20,526 bases of DNA from a virus (IMGVR_UViG_3300035670_001460:1-20526), one strand, 5' to 3'; shown: positions 5,367 to 11,981, counted from the first letter of the stretch. Numbers and translations: made by a program. The notes: generated by a model from the letters alone, not told the origin.

Positions 5367-6066
5367 ACCCGTAGAACCAAAAAATAAAAAACAAAAAGAG
5401 TTTCTAAATGCGATAGCAGAGCTCCCAGTAGTTTTTGCAGTAGGAAGCGCTGGAAGCGGTAAAACATTCTTAGCTGCTTCACAAGCCTATCACTATTTAT
5501 CCTTTGAATTTGTTGATAGAATAGTAATAGTAAGGCCTGCTATAGCCACAGAGGACTTAGGTTATCTTCCAGGAGACATGAAAGAAAAACTAGATCCATA
5601 CTTATTACCTTTAATGGATGCTTTTAGTGACTTATCTAATCCAAAAATGGTACAAGATCTTGTCCATGAAGGTACTATAGAAGTTGCTGCACTAGCTTTC
5701 ATGAGAGGAAGAACGTTTAATAACGCTTTTATAATTCTAGACGAAGCCCAGAACACTACAATAGACCAAATGAAAATGTTTTTAACAAGATTTGGTGAAA
5801 ATGTAAAAGTAGTGATAACTGGAGATCCCACTCAAAGTGACATTACAGGTGAAAATGGATTACAGTGGGCAGTCAAACGATTAAAAAATTGTAGAAGTGT
5901 GGCTGTTATACACTATGAAAATAAAGATGTAGTAAGAAGCGCTCTTGTTAGAGATATACTACATCACCTAGAGAAAAATGATAAGAACAGTAACGATTTA
6001 CCCAATAGTGAGGAAAATATCATCAGAGACCTTCCAAGCTTTATTACAGGAACCGTTGACGCCTGA
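5347..6066 (+). CDS. phoH: PhoH-like P-loop ATPase
   Basis: A 239-residue protein matching the single-domain PhoH ATPase in length. Walker A is GSAGSGKT (33-40). The family segment VRPAIATEDLGYLPGDMKEKLDPYL (first part from residue 62) and MRGRTFNNAFIILDEAQN, with Walker B LDEAQN (131-136), are diagnostic, as is VVITGDPTQSD with the sensor region. PhoH proteins are RNA/DNA-linked helicase-like ATPases; phage copies are frequent in marine genomes and not tied to phosphate alone. The gene overlaps the upstream nuclease by 20 bases and the downstream small gene by 89 bases. The nuclease partnership suggests a nucleic-acid processing pair, which is inference. Confidence 0.95.
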   Translation: MNKKRIRPVEPKNKKQKEFLNAIAELPVVFAVGSAGSGKTFLAASQAYHYLSFEFVDRIVIVRPAIATEDLGYLPGDMKEKLDPYLLPLMDAFSDLSNPKMVQDLVHEGTIEVAALAFMRGRTFNNAFIILDEAQNTTIDQMKMFLTRFGENVKVVITGDPTQSDITGENGLQWAVKRLKNCRSVAVIHYENKDVVRSALVRDILHHLEKNDKNSNDLPNSEENIIRDLPSFITGTVDA

Positions 6067-6271
6067 GCATAGAACTCTAATAAAATCTTTTATGGAAGCC
6101 CAACGCAAGTTTGGGCTTCTTACAAAAAAGAAATATGTTTATTTTTGGACTATACATAATAAATACCTGCCTGTCGTAGAGTTAGAATATAGCGACGTGG
6201 CAAAAGTTAAAGTATATTCAGAACGATCTGCAAATAGTATTCATAATGATTATACTAACAGGAAGAAATAA
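5978..6271 (+). CDS. Hypothetical protein (up to 97 aa)
   Basis: The longest frame begins at ATG 5978, overlapping PhoH by 89 bases. A TTG at 6056 preceded by AGGA, or a GTG at 6008, could be the real start and would shorten the overlap. The part beyond PhoH (residues from about 27) looks protein-like: [47 protein letters not shown], a helix followed by strands (fragmentary description only). It has no known motif. Its stop is one base before the next gene. Function unknown. Confidence 0.6.
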   Translation: MIRTVTIYPIVRKISSETFQALLQEPLTPEHRTLIKSFMEAQRKFGLLTKKKYVYFWTIHNKYLPVVELEYSDVAKVKVYSERSANSIHNDYTNRKK

Positions 6272-6272
6272 T

Positions 6273-6467
6273 ATGCCTATAAAGAAAGGTTCTAGCCAGA
6301 AAACTATCTCAGCAAATATTAAAGAGCTGATTAAGGATAAACCTGGCAAAACAAGAAAAAAAGCTATTGCCAGCATAGCAGCTAAACAAGGAATAAGCAA
6401 AAAAGAAGCTGAAAGAAAACAAGCTATTGCTATTGCACTATCCGCGGCTGGTAAATCCAAAAAATAA
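6273..6467 (+). CDS. Small Lys/Ala-rich protein (64 aa), phage SSxxTxSxNI-type family
   Basis: Start taken at ATG 6273, preceded by AGGAAG, rather than the ATG at 6246 that overlaps the upstream gene. The N-terminus [19 protein letters not shown] and the C-terminus [16 protein letters not shown] match a short protein type I recall from many phage and metagenomic genomes, where a QAIAIAL helix is shared. It is strongly basic, without hydrophobic segment. It opens a run of eight tiny, mostly basic genes. Such proteins may bind DNA or be packed with it, but I know of no established function. Confidence 0.7.
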   Translation: MPIKKGSSQKTISANIKELIKDKPGKTRKKAIASIAAKQGISKKEAERKQAIAIALSAAGKSKK

Positions 6468-6478
6468 GGTGTTAAACT

Positions 6479-6703
6479 ATGGCAAAAGAGCTTAAATCAA
6501 AAAAGCCTGGAATGAAGCTGTTAACTGGAAAAGAACGTAGTTCTTTAGCCAAACGTGCTGTAGCCGGTAAAGACATTGGCAAGGCAGGTAAAATGTTCTC
6601 TAGAGTTGCGGAGAGTGCAGCGGCAAAATACGGTAGTGAAGAAGCCGGTAAAAGAGTAGCAGCAGCTGCTATGATTAAAGCTCGCGCAGCTAAGAAAAAA
6701 TAA
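6479..6703 (+). CDS. Small Lys/Ala-rich protein (74 aa)
   Basis: ATG start eleven bases after the previous stop, with a weak AAGGTG ribosome-binding segment. The sequence is basic and helical, with KPGMKLLTGKERSSLAKRA in the N-terminal half and the repeat-like Ala/Lys helix AAAKYGSEEAGKRVAAAAM near the C-terminus. It has no cysteine, tryptophan or membrane segment. Composition is like that of bacterial histone-H1-like tails, though no specific family is claimed. Same operon as its neighbours. Confidence 0.65.
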   Translation: MAKELKSKKPGMKLLTGKERSSLAKRAVAGKDIGKAGKMFSRVAESAAAKYGSEEAGKRVAAAAMIKARAAKKK

Positions 6704-6704
6704 A

Positions 6705-6884
6705 ATGGCTACAAAGTCAAGAGTAAACGAAGCCGGCGTGTATACTAAACCTACTCTTAGAAAACAGATATTTGAACGTATCAAAGCTGGGAGTAAAGGC
6801 GGGGCGCCCGGGCAATGGAGTGCTAGAAAAGCACAACTACTAGCTGTCGAGTATAAAAAAGCTGGCGGCGGTTACAAAAAATAA
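6705..6884 (+). CDS. Small basic protein (59 aa) with GQWSARKAQLL motif
   Basis: This ATG frame starts two bases after the previous stop. The core, KAGSKGGAPGQWSARKAQLL followed by A-V-E-Y-KKAGGGYKK, is a short motif family that I recall in T4-like phages and in large DNA viruses of eukaryotes (possibly the one catalogued as DUF5872; not checkable here). The gene is below 60 codons and easily missed. GC content of the middle (GGCGGGGCGCCCGGG) is locally high because of the Gly/Ala/Pro codons. Function unknown. Confidence 0.75.
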   Translation: MATKSRVNEAGVYTKPTLRKQIFERIKAGSKGGAPGQWSARKAQLLAVEYKKAGGGYKK

Positions 6885-6895
6885 GGAGACCTTAA

Positions 6896-7033
6896 ATGGC
6901 TAAGAAACCTATGAAAAAAGAAGAAGCAGGTAAAAAACCTATGAAAGCTGCAGCTAATGGCTTAACTGCTGCACAGAAAAAACTACCACCAGCACTGCAA
7001 GCAGCAATGCTTAAGAAAATGAAGAAAAAGTAA
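6896..7033 (+). CDS. Tiny Lys/Ala/Pro-rich protein (45 aa)
   Basis: ATG preceded by AAGGAG about 7 bases upstream, a strong ribosome-binding site. The protein has an internal repeat (AKKPMKKEEAG / GKKPMKAAANG) and ends in a Lys-rich tail (LKKMKKK). Its TAA overlaps the next ATG (TAATG), so translation is coupled. No family recognised. The good ribosome-binding site and tight packing support it as real. Confidence 0.65.
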   Translation: MAKKPMKKEEAGKKPMKAAANGLTAAQKKLPPALQAAMLKKMKKK

Positions 7034-7290
7034 TGGCACTAAAAGCACCTCAACGATCTTTAAAAAAGTGGACTGAGCAGAAATGGCAGTATTCTTCAGA
7101 TAAAGAAGCAGACAAGCCAAAATCAGAAAGAGGTAGATATCTGCCTGAAAAAGCTTGGAAGGCACTGTCTAGAGGTGAAAAAGCTGCTACTAATAGAGCT
7201 AAACGAGAGGGTACTAAAGAGGGAAAACAATTTGTTTCCCAGCCAGAAAGTGTAGCTAAAAAAGTAAAACGTTATAGGAAAATGAAATGA
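7033..7290 (+). CDS. Small basic protein (85 aa), KKWTEQKW...RYLPEKA family
   Basis: The protein has the conserved blocks RSLKKWTEQKWQYSSDK, GRYLPEKAWKALSRGEKAAT and KREGTKEGKQFVSQPESVA. I recall this arrangement from a widespread family of roughly 70-90 residues in phages, algal viruses and metagenomes, with no experimentally known role (possibly DUF5872 or a neighbour; not checked). It is highly basic. It starts within the preceding stop (TAATG) and ends overlapping the next small frame (ATGA), consistent with one coupled operon. Confidence 0.8.
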   Translation: MALKAPQRSLKKWTEQKWQYSSDKEADKPKSERGRYLPEKAWKALSRGEKAATNRAKREGTKEGKQFVSQPESVAKKVKRYRKMK

Positions 7291-7409
7291 CAGTAGCTCC
7301 AGCGTTTCAATCTACTTTTCTAGGACAACCTAAAATTAAAAAACAAAAGGCTGAACCAAAAAATGGCAACAACAAAAGACGTAAAAAGATTGCCAAGCGG
7401 AAAAATTGA
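7287..7409 (+). CDS. Tiny basic protein (40 aa), possible
   Basis: An ATG overlapping the previous TGA (ATGA) opens a 40-codon frame ending 47 bases inside the next gene. The N-terminal half (MTVAPAFQSTFLGQPKIKK) is neutral; the C-terminal half is Lys/Arg/Asn-rich (NNKRRKKIAKRKN). The coupling arrangement matches its neighbours. The C-terminal basic part is also the out-of-frame reading of an AAAA-rich stretch, so the frame could be fortuitous. Confidence 0.4.
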   Translation: MTVAPAFQSTFLGQPKIKKQKAEPKNGNNKRRKKIAKRKN

Positions 7410-7722
7410 ATACCGTGGTGAGACATATCCCGGATTTAACAAACCTAAAAGAAACACTAGCTCTTCTCAGCATAAACAAGTAGTTTTAGCTAAGAAAGGC
7501 GACGAGATAAAGGTTGTAAAGTTTGGTCATAAAGATTACGGACACAATTATTCTGCAGAGGCTAGAAAAAATTACTTAGAAAGAAGCGCTGGAATACGTG
7601 ACGGTTCTGGTAATTTAACAAAAGACGATAAATTTAGTGCAAACTACTGGGCAAGAAAAAAGTTATGGGCAGGTCCAGGAGGATCTAAAGCTAGCCCTAA
7701 ACCAGGCGGCCCAAGAAAATAA
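7363..7722 (+). CDS. Conserved phage protein (119 aa), KVVKFGHKDYGHN family
   Basis: Contains VVLAKKGDEIKVVKFGHKDY, then ARKNYLERSAGIRDGSGN and DDKFSANYWARKKLWAG, the signature order of a conserved phage/viral protein type I recall (perhaps annotated as DUF6321 in databases; uncertain). In relatives the RFG..N..R..SF.ARH..YW core is retained. The C-terminus is Pro/Gly/Lys-rich and probably disordered. An AAAGG about 12 bases upstream may be the ribosome-binding site. Position within the small basic gene run suggests shared timing. No known biochemical function. Confidence 0.8.
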   Translation: MATTKDVKRLPSGKIEYRGETYPGFNKPKRNTSSSQHKQVVLAKKGDEIKVVKFGHKDYGHNYSAEARKNYLERSAGIRDGSGNLTKDDKFSANYWARKKLWAGPGGSKASPKPGGPRK

Positions 7723-7735
7723 CGGAGAGTTTAAT

Positions 7736-8011
7736 ATGAGCGAAGCAAAAATGGCAAGGGCCAGTCTAAAAAAGACAGTAGCCTATGCAACAGAGCTACT
7801 TACTATGATTGGTAAAGATGCAGAAATAGAAGGTTGGATACAAGCTAAAATTTCAGAAATGGACCATCACATAGAATCTATATATAGCTATTACAAGTTT
7901 GGAGATAGCGAGGATGCAGAGGAAGCAAATGATGATGTATCATCTGCTGAGGACTCTGATATGGAAGAAGGCAGAGTAGTTATTAGTATGGATGAACTTC
8001 CTAGACCTTAA
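7736..8011 (+). CDS. Hypothetical protein with acidic C-terminal tail (91 aa)
   Basis: Start taken at ATG 7736, with CGGAGAG about 6 bases upstream; the longer frame from 7637 overlaps the previous gene and is rejected. Residues 1-55 form two amphipathic helices (ARASLKKTVAYATELL, IEGWIQAKISEMDHHIESIYSYY), a pattern seen in short conserved marine-phage proteins. Residues 58-80 are an Asp/Glu/Ser run (DAEEANDDVSSAEDSDMEEG). The acidic tail contrasts with the preceding basic proteins, so it might bind or shield them; this is speculation. It ends the operon. Confidence 0.75.
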   Translation: MSEAKMARASLKKTVAYATELLTMIGKDAEIEGWIQAKISEMDHHIESIYSYYKFGDSEDAEEANDDVSSAEDSDMEEGRVVISMDELPRP

Positions 8012-8026
8012 TAAGTCATTTTTTTA

Positions 8027-8055
8027 TTGACATCTTTCTGTTTTTATTATATATT
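8027..8055 (+). promoter_or_regulatory. Strong sigma70-like promoter for UV-endonuclease gene
   Basis: TTGACA (8027-8032), 17-base spacer, TATATT (8050-8055). Start expected near 8062, 23 bases before the ATG. The spacer contains the left arm of a 10-bp inverted repeat whose right arm covers the ribosome-binding region. Confidence 0.85.
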
Positions 8056-8077
8056 GTTGTTATGTTCAAACAGAAAG
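8034..8077. repeat. 10-bp inverted repeat linking promoter spacer and ribosome-binding region
   Basis: CTTTCTGTTT (8034-8043) and AAACAGAAAG (8068-8077) are exact complements separated by 24 bases. The left arm is between -35 and -10; the right arm covers bases -17 to -8 before the ATG at 8085, including the weak GAAAG ribosome-binding segment. Only RNA coming from upstream contains both arms. Confidence 0.7.
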
Positions 8078-8084
8078 TTGTAAT

Positions 8085-9101
8085 ATGACTGAATACTTTA
8101 ATAAAACTAATCGTTCTTGGCGCATTTCTCAATGTTGCCAGTTTTTTGACCCAAAACTTGTAAAAACTTACAATGTTGGTACGACTACTAAAACTACTGC
8201 ACTAGGCCCTAGCGGAAAACAAAAAGTGCAAGAAAAAGCCCTAGCAAACTTAGATAAACTGTATAAAACTTTGTCTGAGTATTTTGCTAAACAACCAGTA
8301 AATCTACGTAGTTTTCGTATTAGCACCACTCTTCTTCCAGTATTTACTGTCGAAGAAGCTAAGCCTTGGTATCAAGAAATTGATGACAAAATTCGTTTAA
8401 AACTAGAACGAATTGGTAAAGTAGCTAAAGACAATGAAATCAGACTGTCTATGCATCCCGGTCAGTATACGGTTCTAGCGTCTAATAATTCAGACGTAGT
8501 TAAGAACTCAATTGAAGATATTGAATATCATTCAATGATTGGCAGGTATATGGGTATTGAGCCAAGAGAGTTTGTAGTAAACATTCACCTGCAAGGCGTG
8601 TATAAAGGTACTCGTGAAGAAGGTATTAATCGCTTTGCCACAAACTTTCAATATCTAAGTGATTATGCTCAGCAATGTCTAGCTGTAGAAAACGAAGATA
8701 AGCCTAACGGCTATGATATCGAACATGTACTAGACCTTTGTAGTCGTATTCCTACTCGTGCAACTTTCGATATTCACCATTACGATTGTTGGGGGCGTAA
8801 ACAGCGACCCTACCCTACTGTAAATCTCAAAGAGTTTAGCAATGCCGTAAAGACTTGGGGCAGTATTAGACCACTATTTCATATTAGTCATACTAGGCAA
8901 GAAAATGGTGTCGATGTACCTAAAGCTTTAGAGCATAGTGAAATTCTGCATGACCTTGACAGGCTAGCAGTAATGGTACCTATGCTACAATATGCTGACT
9001 TCGATATCGAAGCAAAAAATAAAGAAGTAGCAGTTAATCATTGTTATAACTTCATAAAAGAAGAAGAAATGTATGCTGGAGAGCCTTTGCAGGCTCTCTA
9101 A
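8085..9101 (+). CDS. uvsE: UV-damage endonuclease (UvdE/UvsE-like)
   Basis: A 338-residue protein of usual length for the bacterial UvsE family, which nicks DNA 5' of UV photoproducts and other lesions and starts excision repair. Expected TIM-barrel metal ligands are visible: H124 in RLSMHPGQYTVL (the family signature), H149 in IEYHSMIG, H168 in VVNIHLQG, E202 in AVENEDK, D229, H231 and H232 in FDIHHYD, and a later FHISHTR. RISTTLLP near residue 80 and LGPSGKQKVQEKALANL also fit the family. It has its own promoter. Arginine codons here are mostly CGT, unlike the AGA-rich glycosyltransferase genes, which may mark separate origin or higher expression. For a sunlit-water phage, repair of UV damage is a plausible benefit. 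Confidence 0.92.
   Translation: MTEYFNKTNRSWRISQCCQFFDPKLVKTYNVGTTTKTTALGPSGKQKVQEKALANLDKLYKTLSEYFAKQPVNLRSFRISTTLLPVFTVEEAKPWYQEIDDKIRLKLERIGKVAKDNEIRLSMHPGQYTVLASNNSDVVKNSIEDIEYHSMIGRYMGIEPREFVVNIHLQGVYKGTREEGINRFATNFQYLSDYAQQCLAVENEDKPNGYDIEHVLDLCSRIPTRATFDIHHYDCWGRKQRPYPTVNLKEFSNAVKTWGSIRPLFHISHTRQENGVDVPKALEHSEILHDLDRLAVMVPMLQYADFDIEAKNKEVAVNHCYNFIKEEEMYAGEPLQAL
9079..9098 (+). other. Hairpin in last codons of UV-endonuclease gene
   Basis: GAGAGCCT (9079-9086), loop TTGC, AGGCTCTC (9091-9098): an 8-bp perfect stem that ends at the TAA stop. No T-run follows, so it is not a standard terminator. It may protect or process the mRNA between the two genes. Confidence 0.6.
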
Positions 9102-9117
9102 GCTATAGGAGAATATA

Positions 9118-9411
9118 ATGTTCAGAGCAATTAAAGATACTAACACAGGTGCGGTATATGATTGGTATAAAATAAATGAAGACGGTACTGAGTCTCATTT
9201 TAATGTGCCAAGAGGCATGTGGAAGCGCGAGCAAGACTGGACTCAAGAAGAGATAGATGCTCTATTTGATAACGTAAAAACCAAAGACCCAGAAGTTAAA
9301 CCTACAGAAGAGCCTTTAGAGGCAGATAATCTTGTAGAAGAAACTTTAGAAGATTCAGCTTCAGAAGAAGATTCTGCTGACGTAGTAGAGGATGATAAGA
9401 GTTTTTTGTAA
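9118..9411 (+). CDS. Hypothetical protein with acidic tail (97 aa)
   Basis: ATG with AGGAG about 7 bases upstream. Residues 1-52 are mixed and Trp-containing (VYDWYKINEDGTESHFNVP, MWKREQDWTQEEIDALF) and may form a small folded domain. Residues 55-97 are almost entirely acidic, Ser/Thr/Pro-rich (EEPLEADNLVEETLEDSASEE) and probably disordered. No family recognised. It follows the UV-endonuclease gene by 16 bases and is separated from it by a hairpin. Confidence 0.7.
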   Translation: MFRAIKDTNTGAVYDWYKINEDGTESHFNVPRGMWKREQDWTQEEIDALFDNVKTKDPEVKPTEEPLEADNLVEETLEDSASEEDSADVVEDDKSFL

Positions 9412-9451
9412 CTTCTAACAAACCAAAAATATTTACTAGATTGTTTAAACG

Positions 9452-10237
9452 ATGATAAAAAATAATATATTTGTGCTAACCTATTCAGCTGCACAAAGTT
9501 TTTTTGACAATACCAATCCAGTTAAAAACTCATTATACTATATGATAGATAATGGCAACCAAAAGTATACACCTACTTTTGGTTGCAACTTTTTTACTAC
9601 TAGTAAGAACATTGGTTGTGCTGGTGGCTGGAATTTAATATGCGATATAGCTTTTGATAATCTTAATCTCGATAAGATAGTCATAACACAAGATGATGCA
9701 AAAATAAACCCAGATCATATAGTGCAGGCTTTAGAAGAGACTGAAGGTTTAATGATAACGGGAGTTATACAGCCCTTCTTTGAGTTTAGTACATTTGTTA
9801 TCACTCGGGATGTTTGGAACCTAGTAGGTAGATTTGACGAAAACTTTGTATACGTATATAGCGAAGATGCAGATTATAAACAACGCTGTATGCTAAATGG
9901 GGTAGTACTCAACTCTCTATATGTTGAGAATAAGAATGTAAACGGCAGTGCTTCTATAAAAAATGATCCATCTATAGACAGAATAAAGTATAATCGAGAG
10001 TACTTACAGTTTAAATGGGGAAATAGCGTACATCCTAATCCGTATGCACAAGCTGATTTTCAGCCACCTTTTGAAAATAAAACACCATTTCAACAAGAAG
10101 CTAGTGGTCTATCTTTAGATTATATACCGCTTACTAAGCGAATCAAAAACATATACGGAGAACTCACAGAGTTCCCAAGCGAAACAGAATACAGGAGGTT
10201 TGTAAAAGATGGATTTCATATCCAGCCCAGCATTTGA
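9452..10237 (+). CDS. Glycosyltransferase, GT2-like
   Basis: A 261-residue protein with GT-A features: N-terminal strand NIFVLTYSA, NIGCAGGWNLICD (residues 53-65), where GT2 enzymes have the NxGxaxGxN acceptor/donor loop, a DxD-like DDA at 81-83 in KIVITQDDAKI, FVITRDVWNLVGRFDENF (115-132), typical before the catalytic acidic residue, and SEDADYKQRCMLNG (137-150), which matches the ED-x-D-x-x-x-R catalytic block. The last 80 residues do not match the family and may hold an acceptor-binding part. AT-rich with AGA codons. It overlaps the next gene by 29 bases. Substrate unknown; linked to the other glycan genes only by function, not distance. Confidence 0.85.
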   Translation: MIKNNIFVLTYSAAQSFFDNTNPVKNSLYYMIDNGNQKYTPTFGCNFFTTSKNIGCAGGWNLICDIAFDNLNLDKIVITQDDAKINPDHIVQALEETEGLMITGVIQPFFEFSTFVITRDVWNLVGRFDENFVYVYSEDADYKQRCMLNGVVLNSLYVENKNVNGSASIKNDPSIDRIKYNREYLQFKWGNSVHPNPYAQADFQPPFENKTPFQQEASGLSLDYIPLTKRIKNIYGELTEFPSETEYRRFVKDGFHIQPSI

Positions 10238-10565
10238 GGTAGTACAAGAACTGCCTAGAGAGCTTAAGAACAGCGAGCTTTTAGGTCGTAGGTTTTACAC
10301 CGATCTTAAAAAGAGGTATCCAAAAATAGACAGTATAGGAGAGCCTAGCGACTGGTCTCGCTATACTATTAGAATGGATCCTTATCTCATTTCTTTTGCA
10401 ACTTTACCCTTGCTATCTACTATACGATATAGATATAGTAGAGTTACTAATAAACTAGATTTGCACTTTGAAGAAGAGTGTCTACCTTTAGAAGTACGAA
10501 CCTTAACGCAACATTTTTTTAAAGAGATTGAACAATGGCAAAAGAGAAAGAACAAAAAGCAGTAA
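10209..10565 (+). CDS. Hypothetical protein (118 aa)
   Basis: ATG 29 bases inside the preceding gene, with a strong AGGAGGT placed 11 bases upstream, slightly far. The protein starts with MDFISSPAFEVVQELP and contains LGRRFYTDLKKRYP and SDWSRYTIRMDPYLISFATLP, then a basic C-terminus (KEIEQWQKRKNKKQ). No cysteine pairs, no membrane segment long enough, no recognised motif. It overlaps the DsbA-like gene by 31 bases, so it belongs to the same coupled operon. Function unknown. Confidence 0.7.
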   Translation: MDFISSPAFEVVQELPRELKNSELLGRRFYTDLKKRYPKIDSIGEPSDWSRYTIRMDPYLISFATLPLLSTIRYRYSRVTNKLDLHFEEECLPLEVRTLTQHFFKEIEQWQKRKNKKQ

Positions 10566-10801
10566 AACCAGTAGACCCGGAAGATGTAGCTTCTACAATT
10601 GACACTATTGTGTCATTGATGGAAAGCGTAGATGCTAGTCGCGAAATGATTAACGCAAAAGTCAAATATCTTAAAGATACGTATGGTCTTAACTCTACAT
10701 ATGTAAGAGCGGCAGCTACAGCTATTAAAAAACAAGCTGTCGATGAGATTGACGAAAAAACAAAAGCAATTCAGGAAATTATCGACCTATGTACCTCTTA
10801 A
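10535..10801 (+). CDS. DsbA-like phage double-stranded DNA-binding protein
   Basis: An 88-residue helical protein. Its middle and C-terminus (INAKVKYLKDTYGLNSTYVRAAATAIKKQAV, given in part; DEIDEKTKAIQEIIDL) follow the pattern of T4 DsbA, an 89-residue DNA-binding protein that modulates late transcription: a helix with D/K-rich face, G-L/V-N/D turn, helix, then E-x-x-E-x-x-E-x-x-x-L-Y-x-x. Length and order fit. Phage T4 DsbA is unrelated to the disulfide oxidase of the same name. N-terminal 12 residues are Lys/Glu-rich. Assignment is from remembered T4 sequence, so moderate. Confidence 0.6.
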   Translation: MAKEKEQKAVKPVDPEDVASTIDTIVSLMESVDASREMINAKVKYLKDTYGLNSTYVRAAATAIKKQAVDEIDEKTKAIQEIIDLCTS

Positions 10802-11238
10802 TTACTGGCGGATTTGATCCTATACATTCTGGGCATCTAGCAGCTTTTAACAAAGCTGCAAGTTTAGGGCACCTAGTTGTGGGTCTTAACAGTGATATGT
10901 GGTTGACTCGCAAGAAAGGTACTTTCTTTTTGCCGTACTCAGAACGTAAGACTATAATAAACAGTCTTAATATGGTATACTCAGTTCTAGAACCTTGGAA
11001 TGACGATGACGGTACGGCCTGTCATGCAATCAACAAGTTTCACAAAGAGTTTGGTGCTAGGAGAGAGACTTTAGCTTTTGTTAATGGCGGAGATAGGACT
11101 CCCTCAGGTGCTAGTGAAGCTGAGTTTGATTTGTGTACAAGCCTAGGTATCTTTAGTATCTTTGGGGTTGGCGGTGGTAAAACTGCAAGCTCTTCTAATT
11201 TCCTAGGTGATTATCTGGAAGCTATGACAAAAAAATAA
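10789..11238 (+). CDS. Cytidylyltransferase-like nucleotidyltransferase
   Basis: A 149-residue protein. GGFDPIHSGHL at residues 7-17 holds the HxGH motif (H13, H16) that binds the nucleotide phosphates in glycerol-3-phosphate cytidylyltransferase, RfaE-type adenylyltransferase and related enzymes. VVGLNSD (residues 30-36) is the conserved second strand. The C-terminal GGGKTASSSNFL corresponds to the RTEGISTT-type motif that closes over the nucleotide. It would activate a sugar- or polyol-phosphate as a CDP or ADP form. Start is inside the previous gene (13-base overlap). A terminator follows at 11254-11299. Together with the epimerase and glycosyltransferases it suggests phage glycan synthesis. 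Confidence 0.85.
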   Translation: MYLLITGGFDPIHSGHLAAFNKAASLGHLVVGLNSDMWLTRKKGTFFLPYSERKTIINSLNMVYSVLEPWNDDDGTACHAINKFHKEFGARRETLAFVNGGDRTPSGASEAEFDLCTSLGIFSIFGVGGGKTASSSNFLGDYLEAMTKK

Positions 11239-11253
11239 TTGCCAACATGTAAG

Positions 11254-11299
11254 TCCTGTGCTATATTTATCTTACAAATATAGCATGGGATTTTTTATT
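11254..11299 (+). terminator. Rho-independent terminator abutting next start codon
   Basis: TGCTATATTT (11259-11268) and AAATATAGCA (11276-11285) give a 10-bp stem, extended outward by five more pairs (two G-U) to 11254/11290. TTTTTTATT follows at once. The next ATG (11300) begins three bases after the T-run, so the terminator doubles as the leader of the next gene. Confidence 0.85.
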
Positions 11300-11473
11300 A
11301 TGGCAATCTGTAAAGTTTGTGGTGAAGATTTTAGTGAGAAGCGTTACGCGCTGGGTTATAGAACCTGTCTAGAGCATTCGGAGCCTATGAAACAATTTAC
11401 TGTAGCTCCTGCATACAATAAGGGCGCATATCAACTTATTACTAGATTAGCGGTGGTAGACATTGGACGATAA
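11300..11473 (+). CDS. Small zinc-ribbon protein (57 aa)
   Basis: Start at ATG 11300 (MAICKVCGEDF); a GTG at 11258 and ATG at 11285 in frame are within the terminator stem and are unlikely. The motif CKVC (residues 4-7) and CLEH (about residues 22-25) give a C2CH zinc site, with GEDFSEKRYALGYRT between. The rest (MKQFTVAPAYNKGAYQLITR) is common in phage zinc-ribbon proteins of this size. No good ribosome-binding site except GGGA in the hairpin stem, so expression may depend on the upstream terminator. Overlaps the next gene by 11 bases. Confidence 0.65.
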   Translation: MAICKVCGEDFSEKRYALGYRTCLEHSEPMKQFTVAPAYNKGAYQLITRLAVVDIGR

Positions 11474-11981
11474 ACAACTATATGAACAAAAAGCTAAGTC
11501 CTGGGCTCGTCAATGTGAAGATGTTATCAGGACGTGGGACAGCTACCAAAACTTTGTATTGAGTAAATTGGAGCTAGACTGGTCTCTCAAAAGACGTAGT
11601 AGCCGTGGTGGATGGTATAAGGAAGGAGCAGGAATTAGCATAGCTATGAGTTTAGCTTGTATGCCTCGAACCTCTCCGTACAGAATGTATGAGTATAAGA
11701 GTTTTGATGCTGATCCTGTAATTGGCGGGTTTTACGCAACAGATGAGAACCTGTCTTTAGGCTTACACGTCTGCCATGAAATGGCACATGCGGCTCAGTT
11801 TTATAGCCATTTTAATTTAGGTGTTGAATCTGATAGACCTCATGGAGTTCTTTTTAAAAACACATATAGAAAAATTAGGGTGGCGGTGCTTAACCGGCAC
11901 ATTCCTGTGAATCAAAAACAATTGAAAGAGCAATACGAAAGTATGTTACTTAGTTTTGTTCGCGGAGGCAAATTACATTGA
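11463..11981 (+). CDS. SprT-like zinc metallopeptidase
   Basis: A 172-residue protein whose best start is TTG 11463, inside the end of the previous gene; no in-frame ATG precedes the conserved region. LHVCHEMAHAAQF holds the HExxH zinc site (H105, E106, H109), and PHGVLFKNTYRKIR supplies the third His (H127), as in SprT/SPRTN-type proteases (HExxH...H-G-x-x-F). There is no C-terminal zinc ribbon in this protein, but the separate zinc-ribbon gene just upstream might complement it. SPRTN cuts DNA-protein crosslinks; phage relatives are uncharacterised to my knowledge. It belongs to the ligase gene run. Confidence 0.75.
   Translation: MDDKQLYEQKAKSWARQCEDVIRTWDSYQNFVLSKLELDWSLKRRSSRGGWYKEGAGISIAMSLACMPRTSPYRMYEYKSFDADPVIGGFYATDENLSLGLHVCHEMAHAAQFYSHFNLGVESDRPHGVLFKNTYRKIRVAVLNRHIPVNQKQLKEQYESMLLSFVRGGKLH

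Noticed and set aside
11258-11299. Longer start (GTG 11258) for the zinc-ribbon gene
   Set aside because: It is inside the terminator stem and the added residues have no ribosome-binding site.
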